A program made the translations under genes and the position numbers. The notes beneath the pieces are model-generated. The model did not search any database. It saw only the letters and a list, made by a program, of their open reading frames with translations, and had not been told where the DNA came from. This document shows positions 52,683 through 61,740 of a DNA stretch of 64,000 nucleotides, piece after piece. The stretch's first letter is position 1. Each line of letters starts with the position of its first letter. The stretch is taken from positions 1 through 64,000 of the forward strand of contig CAYZQO010000017.1 in NCBI GenBank assembly GCA_964480725.1. The letters are read 5' to 3'. The DNA comes from JAFGBI01 sp964480725 (GTDB taxonomy: Bacteria; Myxococcota_A; Polyangia; Polyangiales; Polyangiaceae).

Positions 52683-54407
52683 ATGGCGCTTCGCATCCGA
52701 CACACCATCACGACGCTGGGCTCACTCGCCATCGCGGTGTTCGTCATGCACTGCGGCGACAAAGACGACGGCGACGCCTTCGACGGGCCAGGCAACGAGG
52801 CCGTCGCGGGGGCCGCCGGCGAGAGCGCGAGCACTGGCGGGCGCACCGGAGGCACGGCCGGGACGGGCGGCTCCGGCACGGGCGACGCGGGAACGGCCGG
52901 AGACAGCAGCGCCGGGACCGGCAACCCGGGGACCGCGGGGGAAAGCGCGGACACCGGCGGCGGGAGCGACGCCGGATCCGCCGGCGAGAGTTCGAGCGCC
53001 GGCGCGGGCAACCCCGAGGTGGGTGGAGTGGCCGGTGAGCAGGAGGGGGCGGGAGCCCCCGGCTCGGGAGGCGCGCCGACCGGCGGCACCACCGCAGGCG
53101 GCGCGGGGGGCGACGGCGGCGACGGCGATACCCCGCCGGTGGAATGCGGCGCGATCGGAGAAACCTGCTGCGAGGGTGACGTCTGCACCTCCGCGCTGAC
53201 CGTGTGCGCCGCCGGCGACATCTGCGCGGCCTGCGGGACGGCAGGCAGGATCTGCTGCGCGGACGCCACCTGCGCCGAGGCCGGCACCACCTGTGGCGCC
53301 TCCAACACCTGCGAGGCCTGCGGCACCGCGGGGGCCCAATGCTGCCCGGGCGTCGGGTGCGGCGACGGCTCCTGCTGCGTGGGCGAGCTCTGCATCGCCG
53401 AGGACGGCTCCTGCGGCGAGGGCCTCGGCACCTGCGTGGACGGCTCCTGCTCCTCCTGCGGAGGCGACGGCGAGGACTGCTGCGACGGGAGCTGCGAGGG
53501 CGGCCTGCTGTGCGCCGATGGGACCTGCAGCGCCTGCGGCGCGAGCGGGGAGATCTGCTGCGCTGGTGACGCCTGCGACTCGGGGCTCTTGTGCCAGGAC
53601 GGCGCGTGCACGGACTGCGGCGCGCTGGGCGAAACCTGCTGCAGCGGCGGCCTCTGCGACGAATCCGGGGTGGCGTGCAGCGCCGACAACGTCTGCGTCG
53701 CCTGCGGGGAGCCCGGAGAATCTTGCTGCGACGACGGCGCCTGTGCGACCGGATCGACCTGCACGGGTGGTGTCTGCGTCGTCTGCGGCAGCGCCGGCCA
53801 GCAGTGCTGTCCGGGGGATGCATGCAGCGACGGGGCCTGCTGCGTCGGCGACGTCTGCCTCGGCGAGAACCAATCCTGCGGACCCGACCTCGGGACCTGC
53901 ACCGACGGCGCCTGCTCGGGCTGCGGCGCCGCGGGCCAGCCCTGCTGCGACGGGAGCTGCGCCGCGAGCCTCGTCTGCAACGACGGCGTGTGCGGGACCT
54001 GCGGCGGGGCCGGTGAGGTCTGCTGCGCTGACGGTGCCTGCGACGCCGACCTCACCTGCGACCTCCGAGACACGAACACCTGCGTCGTCTGCGGAGCCGC
54101 CGGCGAGCCCTGCTGCGCCGAGGACGGCGCGCAGGTCTGCGATGAGGGCCTCGACTGCAGCATGTCCGGCGGCTTCGTCTGCACGGCCTGCGGTGACGCG
54201 GACGGCGCCGACTGCTGCGATCCGCCCGCCGAGGCGTGCAGCGTCGGCGTCTGCATCCAGGGGACGTCCTCCGCCACCTGCCAGGCTGACTGCGGAGACG
54301 TGGATCAGCCCTGCTGCAGCGCCGGCGGCTCTGGGATGGGCGGACTGTGCGGCGACGGCCTGAGCTGCACGGGAACCGGCACCGACCGCACCTGCCAACC
54401 GGAGTAG
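52683..54407 (+). CDS. lipoprotein with many Cys-rich repeats
   Basis: 574 residues from the ATG at 52683. Lipobox FVMHC gives Cys20, then a GG/Ser/Thr linker to about 155. The remaining 420 residues are about a dozen imperfect Cys-rich units of roughly 25-40 residues with the pattern GE-CC-DG-C---L-C--G-C--CG (for example GETCCSGGLCDE and GQPCCDGSCAAS). They are densely disulphide-bonded and resemble EB-module or adhesive stalk repeats. The C-terminal unit matches that of the convergent gene at 54596. Surface-exposed, function unknown. Confidence 0.8.
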   Translation: MALRIRHTITTLGSLAIAVFVMHCGDKDDGDAFDGPGNEAVAGAAGESASTGGRTGGTAGTGGSGTGDAGTAGDSSAGTGNPGTAGESADTGGGSDAGSAGESSSAGAGNPEVGGVAGEQEGAGAPGSGGAPTGGTTAGGAGGDGGDGDTPPVECGAIGETCCEGDVCTSALTVCAAGDICAACGTAGRICCADATCAEAGTTCGASNTCEACGTAGAQCCPGVGCGDGSCCVGELCIAEDGSCGEGLGTCVDGSCSSCGGDGEDCCDGSCEGGLLCADGTCSACGASGEICCAGDACDSGLLCQDGACTDCGALGETCCSGGLCDESGVACSADNVCVACGEPGESCCDDGACATGSTCTGGVCVVCGSAGQQCCPGDACSDGACCVGDVCLGENQSCGPDLGTCTDGACSGCGAAGQPCCDGSCAASLVCNDGVCGTCGGAGEVCCADGACDADLTCDLRDTNTCVVCGAAGEPCCAEDGAQVCDEGLDCSMSGGFVCTACGDADGADCCDPPAEACSVGVCIQGTSSATCQADCGDVDQPCCSAGGSGMGGLCGDGLSCTGTGTDRTCQPE

Positions 54408-54514
54408 AGCCGGAGCGGAACCACCACGCTCGCCGTCGAGCCCCGGCGGCGAGCGCGACGACTGCAGGCGCCGGGCTTGGTCGGGCTCGGCGCCGCCGTC
54501 GATCGGCCCACGGC

Positions 54515-54563
54515 CCGCGCCATCGCGGCAAACCAGCGGGGGGCCGCCCCCGCGATGGCGTGG
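54515..54563. terminator. inverted repeat between convergent genes
   Basis: GCCATCGCGG (54519-54528) pairs perfectly with CCGCGATGGC (54550-54559) and the stem extends outward by about four pairs including one G-T. It lies between the ends of two convergent lipoprotein genes and could act as a bidirectional transcript end. There is no T tract. Confidence 0.4.
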
Positions 54564-54595
54564 ACGTGGCCCTGGGTCGTCCGGTGCTCCAGCGC

Positions 54596-55516
54596 CTACT
54601 CCTCGCAGGTGCGTTCACCGGCGGCCTGCGTGCATGCGAGCCCCTCGCGGCAGAGGCCGGCGGCGCCCGTACCGCTGCCGGAACAGCATGGCTGCCCCTG
54701 ATCGCCGCAGTCGGTCCGACAGACGGCGCTCGACGGCCCCTCGACACACACGCCCACCTCGCACGGCGACGTGGGCGGCTCGCAGCAGAGCGCACCGTCG
54801 TCGGTGCCACAGGCGATGCAGATCCCCTCGTCGCAGGCCAGACCGTCGTCACAGGTGCGACCCGAGCAGCAGGCCTCGTCGACGCCGCCGCAAACCGTGA
54901 GGCCGTTGCCACCCTCGCCACCTGCGTTCGTTGTCCCATGACCCTCGCGGCCGGCCCCGGCGGCGGCGTCGGAGCGCGCACCACCGTTAGCGGCGCCGGC
55001 AGCGGTGGCTCCACCGTCGGCGGCGACTCTCCCCCCGGTTTCTCCTTGGTCATCCCCGCCGCGGCTCGGAGCTGCTCCGCCGCGACCCTGGCTCGCTCCG
55101 CCGCTTCCCGAGACTGCCCCGCCGCGGCTCGACTCCGCTCCGCCGGTCCCCGGGGCTGCTCCGCCGCGGCTCTGATTCGCTCCGCCGCTGCTGGGGCCGG
55201 CTCCGCCAGCGGTGGCGACGTCGTCGCCACCCCCCGAGCCGGGCGCGGCACCGTCACCGGAACGTGACACCGCGCCGCCCTCGGGGATCTCGCCCTGGCC
55301 GGCAGCCCAGCCCCCCCCAATGCCGTCCTCGCCGGCCGCCGTGCCACCCGAGTTGCTGCGACCGGGGCTCCCGCCGCTCGCTCCGCCCGTAGGCGCGGTG
55401 CCACCGGCGCCGTCCGGGCTGCCCGTTTCGATCGGGTCGCCGCAGCCCATGACGAGGAGCGCAGCGCAGAGCGGTCCCAAGGTCCTGATAGTCTCTCGTA
55501 CACGAAAGGGTTTCAT
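54596..55516 (-). CDS. Gly-rich lipoprotein with Cys-rich C-terminus (paralogue of 52683)
   Basis: 306 residues. Lipobox LLVMGC gives Cys25. A Gly/Ala/Ser linker takes up residues about 30-205. The last 100 residues contain 20 cysteines in the same spacing as the C-terminal unit of the convergent protein: CEVGVCVEGPSSAVCRTDCG and GQPCCSGSG here match CSVGVCIQG and DQPCCSAGG there. It is thus a shorter paralogue with one repeat block. No catalytic motif. The two genes look like an inverted duplication followed by repeat expansion in one copy. Confidence 0.8.
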   Translation of the reverse strand: MKPFRVRETIRTLGPLCAALLVMGCGDPIETGSPDGAGGTAPTGGASGGSPGRSNSGGTAAGEDGIGGGWAAGQGEIPEGGAVSRSGDGAAPGSGGGDDVATAGGAGPSSGGANQSRGGAAPGTGGAESSRGGAVSGSGGASQGRGGAAPSRGGDDQGETGGRVAADGGATAAGAANGGARSDAAAGAGREGHGTTNAGGEGGNGLTVCGGVDEACCSGRTCDDGLACDEGICIACGTDDGALCCEPPTSPCEVGVCVEGPSSAVCRTDCGDQGQPCCSGSGTGAAGLCREGLACTQAAGERTCEE

Positions 55517-55812
55517 CGATCGGTTCTCCTATTCACTCCGCCCCGGGGCGTCGGGGGCCGTGCGTCGGACGAGGTGAATGAAGGGAAGGTTCCCACCGTT
55601 CACCACGGTGCCGGCGGACCTGCGCGCGGCCCCACCGCCCTGAGCGCGCGAATGCGCGCGATTGGGGAGGGGTCGGCCGCGCAGCCGCGAAGCGGCGAGC
55701 AGTACGGGAGTGGGCAGGAGCCGGGCTCCCTACGTCCGCCCCACCGGATTTCCCGACGCGTCCTCAGCCCGAGGGGCAACCGCGAGCCACCCGCGGCCAC
55801 TCGCCCGGGAGC

Positions 55813-56931
55813 TCAGTACTGGGCGAAGAAGCTCCAGATGCCGGCGGCCGCGAAGGACGGCCAGTTGTGCCCGTCCTGATGCACGCACCAGTGCACCGGG
55901 CGCCCCGCCGTGCAGCCCTCGTAGGCCACGCAGGGGCTCGGCTCCGCCGCCACCGTCGTCGCCCCGCACGCGTTCGCCGCCAGGTACGAGTCGCGCGCAT
56001 CCTCCCCCATCGAGAAGTCCACCGTCTCGTCGTTGTCCCCGTGCGTGATCCACGCCGCCACCGCGGGCGTGCACGCGGCCCCGGGACCGCCGAACGGCGG
56101 CCCCCCCGCCACCGGCGCCACCGCCCGGAGCACGCTCGCCCGCGAGCACCCGAGCCGGTTGGTGAAGAACCCGCCGAAGCTGTGCCCCGTGCTGAACACC
56201 CGCGATGAGTCGATGCAGTACTCCGCGCTCAGTGTCTCCAGCAGCGCGTCGAAGTAGGCCACGTCCCCGCCGGTGTCGCTCAGGTCCCACGCCGCCTGCC
56301 CGTCGTCGTTCGGCAGCCCGTCGGGGTACGCGAAGATGGCCCCCCCACCCGACTCGTTCTCGATCCGGAAGTACATCCGCGCCATCGCCCCGTCGCCCCC
56401 GAGCCCGTGCCAGGCGAACACCAGCGGCAGCGGCGTGCTCGCGTCGTAGCCCTCCGGAACCGAGAGCACGAACGTGCGCTCCGTCCCCCCCACGCTCAGC
56501 GTCCGCTCCTGCACGCCCGTCGCAGAGCCCGTCACCCCACAGCCCGTCGACGAGCCGCCACCCGTGCCGCTGCCGCCCGTCGCCGGCTCGCCGCCGGTTT
56601 CCGCGCCGCCCGTCGCCGGCTCGCCACCGGTCTCGGCACCGCCCGTCGCGGGCGCGCCGCCCGTCACCGCTCCACCCGACGCGGTTTCGCCGCCCGTCGC
56701 GACTCCGCCCGTCGCGACTCCGCCCGTCGCGACTCCGCCCGTCGCGATTCCACCGGTCCCGACTCCACCCGTGACGGCACCGCCCGTCGCAGCACCGCCC
56801 GTGGTCACGCCTCCCGTCGCGGTCCCGCCAACCGCGGCCTCGTCCGATTCGGTGTTCGTGTCGGGGGAGCAGGCAGCCATCGTCGCTACCAGCCCGAACG
56901 CCCAGAGTTGATGCCGACTCATGATGATCAT
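55813..56931 (-). CDS. Gly-rich lipoprotein esterase, PHB-depolymerase-like
   Basis: 372 residues from the ATG at 56931; an ATG three codons later is equally good. Lipobox ATMAAC, then a linker of ATGGV/ETGGE units encoded by short direct repeats in 56560-56830. The catalytic domain has FAWHGLGGDGAMAR, nucleophile Ser in STGHSFGGFF, Asp in THGDNDETVDF and His in HQDGHNWPSF, a complete triad of the polyhydroxybutyrate-depolymerase-like family. Third esterase lipoprotein of the window and closest to the one at 8879 in design. The 296 bases between it and the Cys-rich gene hold no other gene that I can support. Confidence 0.85.
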   Translation of the reverse strand: MIIMSRHQLWAFGLVATMAACSPDTNTESDEAAVGGTATGGVTTGGAATGGAVTGGVGTGGIATGGVATGGVATGGVATGGETASGGAVTGGAPATGGAETGGEPATGGAETGGEPATGGSGTGGGSSTGCGVTGSATGVQERTLSVGGTERTFVLSVPEGYDASTPLPLVFAWHGLGGDGAMARMYFRIENESGGGAIFAYPDGLPNDDGQAAWDLSDTGGDVAYFDALLETLSAEYCIDSSRVFSTGHSFGGFFTNRLGCSRASVLRAVAPVAGGPPFGGPGAACTPAVAAWITHGDNDETVDFSMGEDARDSYLAANACGATTVAAEPSPCVAYEGCTAGRPVHWCVHQDGHNWPSFAAAGIWSFFAQY

Positions 56932-57056
56932 TCTGCGGCGAGACCTCGACGGTGCCCACATTCATGTGCAACCGAAGGTGACGAAACAGTGACCACTGGG
57001 GTCACGATGACCGCACCGCCCTCCGCCGTGGTCGCGGCAATTTTGCGGCTTCGGTG

Positions 57057-58325
57057 TCAGGCGCTCCAGACGCCAGCGATCTTCCGCCCGCAATCCGGGC
57101 ATTTGCCGTCGACGACGGCCTGGGTGGCGACCTCGTAACCATCGCGCTCGACGAGCACCCGGCGGCAGCCGGGGCAACGCGTCACCGAGGCGTCCCGCTC
57201 GCCGCGCGCGTTGCCCAGATAGACGAACGAGAGCCCCGCCTCGCGCGCGATCCGCGCCGCGTCGCGCAGCGTGGCGAGCGGCGTCGGCGGCACGTGCTCG
57301 AGCTTGTACTTGGGCACGAAGCGCAGCAGGTGCAGCGGCACCTCGGGGCCCAGCCGCTCGGCGACGAAGGCCGCCAGGCGGGCGAGCGCCGAGGGCGCGT
57401 CCGAGTACCCGGGCACCACGAGGTACGACACCTCGAGCCACACGCCCGCCGCCTTGAGCGCCACCAGGGTTTCCAGGACCGGCGCGAGCTTGCCGGCGTT
57501 GAGCATCCGGTACCCCTCCTCGTCGAAGCCCTTCAGATCGACGTTGGCGGCGTCGAGCACCGCCGCCAGTTCGTCGCGCGCCTCCCGGAGCAGGTAACCG
57601 TTGGTCACCGCGACGTTCTTGATCCCGGCCGCCCGCGCCGCCCGCGCCGTGTCGAGCGTGTACTCATAAGAGCTGGTTGGCTCTGCGTAGGTGTACGCGA
57701 TGGACCGCGACCCGCTCGCCAGGGCTGCGGCGACCACGGCCTCCGGCTCGAGCGTGAGCCGCGCGATGTCGGCGGGCCCGAGCGCGAGCGCGACGCGGTT
57801 CGGCAGGTGGAGCGCCGGCTCCTCCACGGTCTTGAGCTCCTCGGGCTTGCGCTGCGAGATCTCCCAGTTCTGGCAGTTCAGGCAGCGGAAGCTGCACCCG
57901 GCGGTGGCCAGCGAGAACGCCGCGGTGGCGGGGAGGAAGTGGTAGAGCGGCTTCTTCTCGATCGGATCGACGTGCAGCGCCGCCGGGTTCGCGTAGGCCA
58001 GCGTCCAGAGCTTGCCGTCCCGGTGCACCCGATTGCGGCACCGCCCGCGATCGCCGGGCTCGAGCAGACACTCGTTGGGACAGATGCGGCACTGCACGTT
58101 GCGGCCGAGGACGCGGTAGTGCAGGGCCTCCCGCGCCCAGCCGCGCTCGAGCCAGGCGTCCCACAGCGCGCCCGAGGGCGCGTCGCCGCGGAACACCTCC
58201 GCCGCCTCCTCGCGCCGCGCGGAAAGAAGCCCGTGGGCGAGCGACCCCGCGCCGAGGGCCCCTAGCGCGCCGGCAACGCCATACTTGACCGCAGCGCGCC
58301 GCCCGATCCGGCGCGGTGCGTTCAC
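57057..58325 (-). CDS. AmrS-like radical SAM enzyme with Tat-type N-terminus
   Basis: 422 residues from a GTG that overlaps the upstream stop (GTGA). N-terminus RRIGRRAAVKYG followed by a hydrophobic stretch looks like a twin-arginine signal or membrane anchor. Then a Cys motif C-x2-C-x3-C-x9-C (residues 79-96, VQCRICPNEC) typical of AmmeMemoRadiSam enzymes, the radical SAM cluster C144-x3-C148-x2-C151 in TAGCSFRCLNC, and a C-terminal zinc ribbon with CPGC and CPDC. The family's reaction is unknown. The usual MEMO and AMMECR1 partners are absent from the window; a small membrane protein is coupled upstream instead. Confidence 0.88.
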   Translation of the reverse strand: MNAPRRIGRRAAVKYGVAGALGALGAGSLAHGLLSARREEAAEVFRGDAPSGALWDAWLERGWAREALHYRVLGRNVQCRICPNECLLEPGDRGRCRNRVHRDGKLWTLAYANPAALHVDPIEKKPLYHFLPATAAFSLATAGCSFRCLNCQNWEISQRKPEELKTVEEPALHLPNRVALALGPADIARLTLEPEAVVAAALASGSRSIAYTYAEPTSSYEYTLDTARAARAAGIKNVAVTNGYLLREARDELAAVLDAANVDLKGFDEEGYRMLNAGKLAPVLETLVALKAAGVWLEVSYLVVPGYSDAPSALARLAAFVAERLGPEVPLHLLRFVPKYKLEHVPPTPLATLRDAARIAREAGLSFVYLGNARGERDASVTRCPGCRRVLVERDGYEVATQAVVDGKCPDCGRKIAGVWSA

Positions 58326-58633
58326 TCGGCCGGCTCCCGGACGGCGAGGCGCGCGCGCCGGACGCGCTTGCCGTTCTTGATCACGCCCCAGCGGCGGAGG
58401 GAGAAGTAGCCCACCGTCACCGCGTGGACGCCGAAGAACACGAGCAGCGGGACGTCGAAGATGCGGTGCACGGTGAGCGCCAGCTGTGGCCCCACGATCC
58501 GATCCAGCCCATGCTGACCAGCGAGTGCATAGCCGGTGACGATGAACAGCGACACCAGCGCGAGCAGCACCCAGCCGCTCGCGCGCGCGAGCTTGAGGAG
58601 CACGCGGTTCACGGTGACGCTGCGCGACGCCAT
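58322..58633 (-). CDS. small membrane protein, possibly cytochrome b-like
   Basis: 103 residues with two hydrophobic helices (about 15-38 and 55-80) and a basic C-terminal tail. Conserved-looking histidines in QHGLDR, TVHRIFDV and GVHAVTVGY could bind haem, as in small b-type or DUF4405-like proteins, but two helices with these positions do not prove it. Its stop overlaps the GTG of the radical SAM gene, so the two are made together. An electron-supply role for the radical SAM enzyme is conceivable. Confidence 0.6.
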   Translation of the reverse strand: MASRSVTVNRVLLKLARASGWVLLALVSLFIVTGYALAGQHGLDRIVGPQLALTVHRIFDVPLLVFFGVHAVTVGYFSLRRWGVIKNGKRVRRARLAVREPAE

Positions 58634-58675
58634 GGAGCTCGGCGAAGGATACCCCGGCGGGGGCGCGGGCGCCGC

Positions 58676-59239
58676 TCAGCGAGGGCGCTCGCGGCAAACC
58701 TGCAGCATCGAGAGGAAGAGGTCGCCCTGCTCGCGCGCGTCGTCGAGGGCGACGTGGAGGTGGCGCTTGGTGGAGAACCAGGCGCGCGGCAGGTTCCGCT
58801 TGACCGCTTCGCGGTAGCCGCAGCCCATCAAGGACATGGCGAGCGTCTTGACGTCGAGCGCCGAGTACGAGAACGGGCTCCGTCCCGCGAAGCGGATCAG
58901 GTACCAGTAGACGAAGAGGAAATCGTACCCGGCCGGGTACGCGACGAAGACGGGCGATCCGGGCAGCGAGTCGACCCACGCCGCGTACTCCGGCATCACC
59001 ACCTCGGCGGGGCGTGGGTCGCGACGGCAAGCGTCGTAGGCCTCTCGTTGGGTCCGCCACCAGGCCATCGTCTTCGGGTCGGGCGCGGCCCCGGGAAGCT
59101 CGAGGAGGTTCGCGGAGTACTCCCCGTAGAGCGTGCCGTCCGCGCCGAGCGCCACCGAGCCGAGGCTCAACATCGAGTTTGGCCCCGGGATGGGGCCGTC
59201 GCTCTCGACGTCCGTGCTGACGTAGATCTCCGGGGGCAT
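58676..59239 (-). CDS. 3'-5' exonuclease, DEDD/RNase T-like
   Basis: 187 residues. ExoI motif D-x-E in VSTDVESDG near the N-terminus, a central AYPAGYDFLFVYWYL with the second Asp, and HVALDDAREQG with the His and Asp of ExoIII. These form the DEDDh active site for two metal ions. No extra domains, so it probably trims RNA or single-stranded DNA in the cytoplasm. It is separated from the membrane protein by 42 bases on the same strand. Confidence 0.85.
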   Translation of the reverse strand: MPPEIYVSTDVESDGPIPGPNSMLSLGSVALGADGTLYGEYSANLLELPGAAPDPKTMAWWRTQREAYDACRRDPRPAEVVMPEYAAWVDSLPGSPVFVAYPAGYDFLFVYWYLIRFAGRSPFSYSALDVKTLAMSLMGCGYREAVKRNLPRAWFSTKRHLHVALDDAREQGDLFLSMLQVCRERPR

Positions 59240-59342
59240 CGGGGATGCTCGTAGCAGCGCCGCGGCGCCGCTCGGGGGCGACTCTACCCCGCTGGGCGCC
59301 CCGCCGTCGCGGCCCGCGACCCCGTCGACCCGGCGAGGAACC

Positions 59343-60938
59343 CTACGGCGAGCCTGCCCCGCAGATCTTGGCCAACCAGGCGCCGAGCGCGGCCGAGAGC
59401 GCGGCGGGCTCGTCGCTGGCGATGGCGTGCGAGCTCCCCTCGAAGGGCGGCGCCTGGAGCAGGACCTCGGCGCCGTCGTCGAGGGTCAGGGCGAGGGCCT
59501 CGGCGCCGCGTTCGGTCACCGCAACGATGCCGGGCAGCCGCGCGAGCACGCCCGGGAGCGCCGGAGCGTAGACGCGCAGGTCGTAGCGGGCCCGGGTGAC
59601 GAGCGTGGGGACCGAGCGCAGGTTATCGACGAAGAGCCCCGGCAGGACGGAGGCGTCGGCGTGCCCGTCGAGGTCGAGCACCTCCGCGGTCCAGAAGGCG
59701 TCGAGGACGTCGCGGTTGAGCGGCGTGAAGTAGGCGTCCCAGGGCTCGAGCGGGCCGGCAGCCGCCGCCAGGGCGCCGTCGCTCGGCGCCGCCTCGTCCA
59801 CGAAGCGGTAGGCGCCCGGCGCGCGGTCGCGGAGCGCGGCGACCAACTCGGCCTCCGAAACCCCAAGCACCAGCGCCGCGGCCCCCAGATCGCCCCCGAC
59901 CGAGCCGGCCGCGCCCAGCAGATCGTCGAGCCAGCCGAGCGGCGCGCGGTGGTCGAATTGGCTCCGACCGGCCGCGACCAGGAAGGCCTCGACGTTGGCG
60001 AAGGGCTCGCACGGCGGCTCCCGCTCGGCGCAGCGCACGAAGGGGATCCCCGTCTCGCCGGCGATGGCATCGAGCACCGACCCCTCCGCCTCGAGCAGAT
60101 CGCCGGTCACCTCGTCCTGGAGCGCCCCGGCGATGATCGGCTGCAGGAGGGCCTGCCCGCGAACGCGCGAGCCGAGGTCCCATCCCCGCAGGGGGGCGGG
60201 GTCCCCTTCGCCCAGGGGCGCGGCGAGCGCCTCGGCGAGCACGGCCGACGCGAACGGCCCGGACCGACCCGGCCGCTCGCTAGCGCCCAGCAGCAGATCG
60301 ACGAGCACGGCGGTCCGCGCGCCACCGTAGCTCTCCGCGACGAGGACCACGTCGCGGCCGGCGAGCATCGGGTGGTCGGAGAGGAAGGCGAGCAGCACGT
60401 GCAGGACGTCCGCTGCGTCGCGGAAGACGTTGCTGCTCGCCGGCCCGAGGCCCGCCGCCCGCTCCTCCGGGTCGCTCGGCTCCGCCGCCAGCGCGTAGGA
60501 GTAGCCGGTGTTGCGCGCGTCGACGTAGAGGACGTGACCGAGGTCGGTGAAGGGCGTGGCGTGCGCGCCGAGCAGGAGCCCTGCCTCCGCGCGCCCGCTC
60601 ACGCCGCTCGTCGCCGTGTCCATGGCGAGCAGCAGGACCGCCGCACCGGGCCCCCCCCCCGTGACCACCAGGAGCGGGGCCGTATCGGTGTCGCGCAGCG
60701 CGGGCTGAAAGTCGTAGAAGAGCCGCGCCGGGGGGCTGCTGAGGGTCGCGTCGCCGAGGGAGTACTCGTCCGCCGCGATCTCGACAAAGCCCACCTCGGC
60801 CGTCGCGGCCGCGGGCGGCGTCGCGACCCCCGACGGCGAGCCGCAGGAGAGGAGCGGCAGGGCCCAGCCAGCGCCGAGGGCGCTCCACCTGCCGCGCGCG
60901 GTCGCAGGGCGCAAGGGGCACGGGCAGGACGCGGTCAC
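59343..60938 (-). CDS. serine carboxypeptidase (S10)-like lipoprotein
   Basis: 531 residues from a GTG at 60938, chosen because it leads directly to a signal and a lipobox LLSC. The frame stays open further upstream, so the start is uncertain. Features of peptidase family S10: VVTGGGPGA oxyanion turn, LYVDARNTGYSYA, nucleophile Ser in VLVAESYGGARTA, and His in GSSHAIASDEP close to the end. A ten-base G run (C10 on the plus strand, 60651-60660) encodes the GGGPG turn and could slip. Probably removes C-terminal residues from peptides outside the cell. About 200 bases upstream hold no gene. Confidence 0.78.
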   Translation of the reverse strand: MTASCPCPLRPATARGRWSALGAGWALPLLSCGSPSGVATPPAAATAEVGFVEIAADEYSLGDATLSSPPARLFYDFQPALRDTDTAPLLVVTGGGPGAAVLLLAMDTATSGVSGRAEAGLLLGAHATPFTDLGHVLYVDARNTGYSYALAAEPSDPEERAAGLGPASSNVFRDAADVLHVLLAFLSDHPMLAGRDVVLVAESYGGARTAVLVDLLLGASERPGRSGPFASAVLAEALAAPLGEGDPAPLRGWDLGSRVRGQALLQPIIAGALQDEVTGDLLEAEGSVLDAIAGETGIPFVRCAEREPPCEPFANVEAFLVAAGRSQFDHRAPLGWLDDLLGAAGSVGGDLGAAALVLGVSEAELVAALRDRAPGAYRFVDEAAPSDGALAAAAGPLEPWDAYFTPLNRDVLDAFWTAEVLDLDGHADASVLPGLFVDNLRSVPTLVTRARYDLRVYAPALPGVLARLPGIVAVTERGAEALALTLDDGAEVLLQAPPFEGSSHAIASDEPAALSAALGAWLAKICGAGSP

Positions 60939-61143
60939 CCTGGGAGTATACGACCGTGCCCCGGGCGCGGGCGCCACTCCGCCCGCGGCGATCTGCCCGA
61001 GCCCGCCTGGCTCACCCATGGATTTGGCGGAGGAGGCCCCGAAGCTCACGCCCTATTTCGAGCCCGATCCCGTGAACCAAAGCTTCACGCGCGAGGCCAG
61101 CGGCTCCAACGGTTGGCGCGCGGGATCCCGGCGGCGCCGGGGG

Positions 61144-61740
61144 TCAAGCGCCGCTTCGGCGTGGACGCCAGGCCTGGAACATGCGCCACAGCAGCCAGAC
61201 GCCGAGTGCCATCGCGGCGAGCCAGGTGAGGAGCGCAACGCCGCGCACGAGGTTCGCGATGGCGTCGCAGTGGTTCAGCACGCGAAAGCGGGTGAAGAGC
61301 GCGGACCAGTCGTGGATGGGGTGGTCGCTGAAGCCGACCAGGCCCAGCTGCTCGCGACTCGCGTCGGCCATGTAGGTGGCCATCTCGAACAGGGCGAAGG
61401 CCTCCCAGGCGAGGCCGACGGACAGCCCGAAGAAGTCCCGCTGCCAGGTGAGGAGGTAGAGGGCGGCGACGAGCGGCACCGTTATCTGGAAAAGGCTGCC
61501 GCCGAGCAGGTGCATGGTCGTGCCGAAGGGCATCAACACCAGGTGGCCGAGCTCGTGGAAGCCCAGGGTCAGGCCCGAGAACCAGGAGGCGTAGAAGGGA
61601 TCGAGGAGGTGCCGGAGGCCGGCGTAGGCGAGGTAGACAAGCAGCACCCCTCGGGCCCAGGGCGAGCGCTCGGCACACCAGTCCTCCGCGTCATCACGGA
61701 GGGAGCGGGCGACCTCGACGGTGTTCTCGAGCCACTCCAT
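61144..61740 (-). CDS. polytopic membrane protein with HELGH metalloprotease-like motif
   Basis: 198 residues with four or five hydrophobic helices. HELGH in LTLGFHELGHLVLM is the zinc-binding pattern of M50-type intramembrane proteases, here inside or at the edge of a helix. A candidate third ligand is in NHCDAI or DHPIHDW. It lacks the usual PDZ domain and the NPDG motif of site-2 proteases, so it may be a minimal protease or a relative that only binds metal. Confidence 0.6.
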   Translation of the reverse strand: MEWLENTVEVARSLRDDAEDWCAERSPWARGVLLVYLAYAGLRHLLDPFYASWFSGLTLGFHELGHLVLMPFGTTMHLLGGSLFQITVPLVAALYLLTWQRDFFGLSVGLAWEAFALFEMATYMADASREQLGLVGFSDHPIHDWSALFTRFRVLNHCDAIANLVRGVALLTWLAAMALGVWLLWRMFQAWRPRRSGA

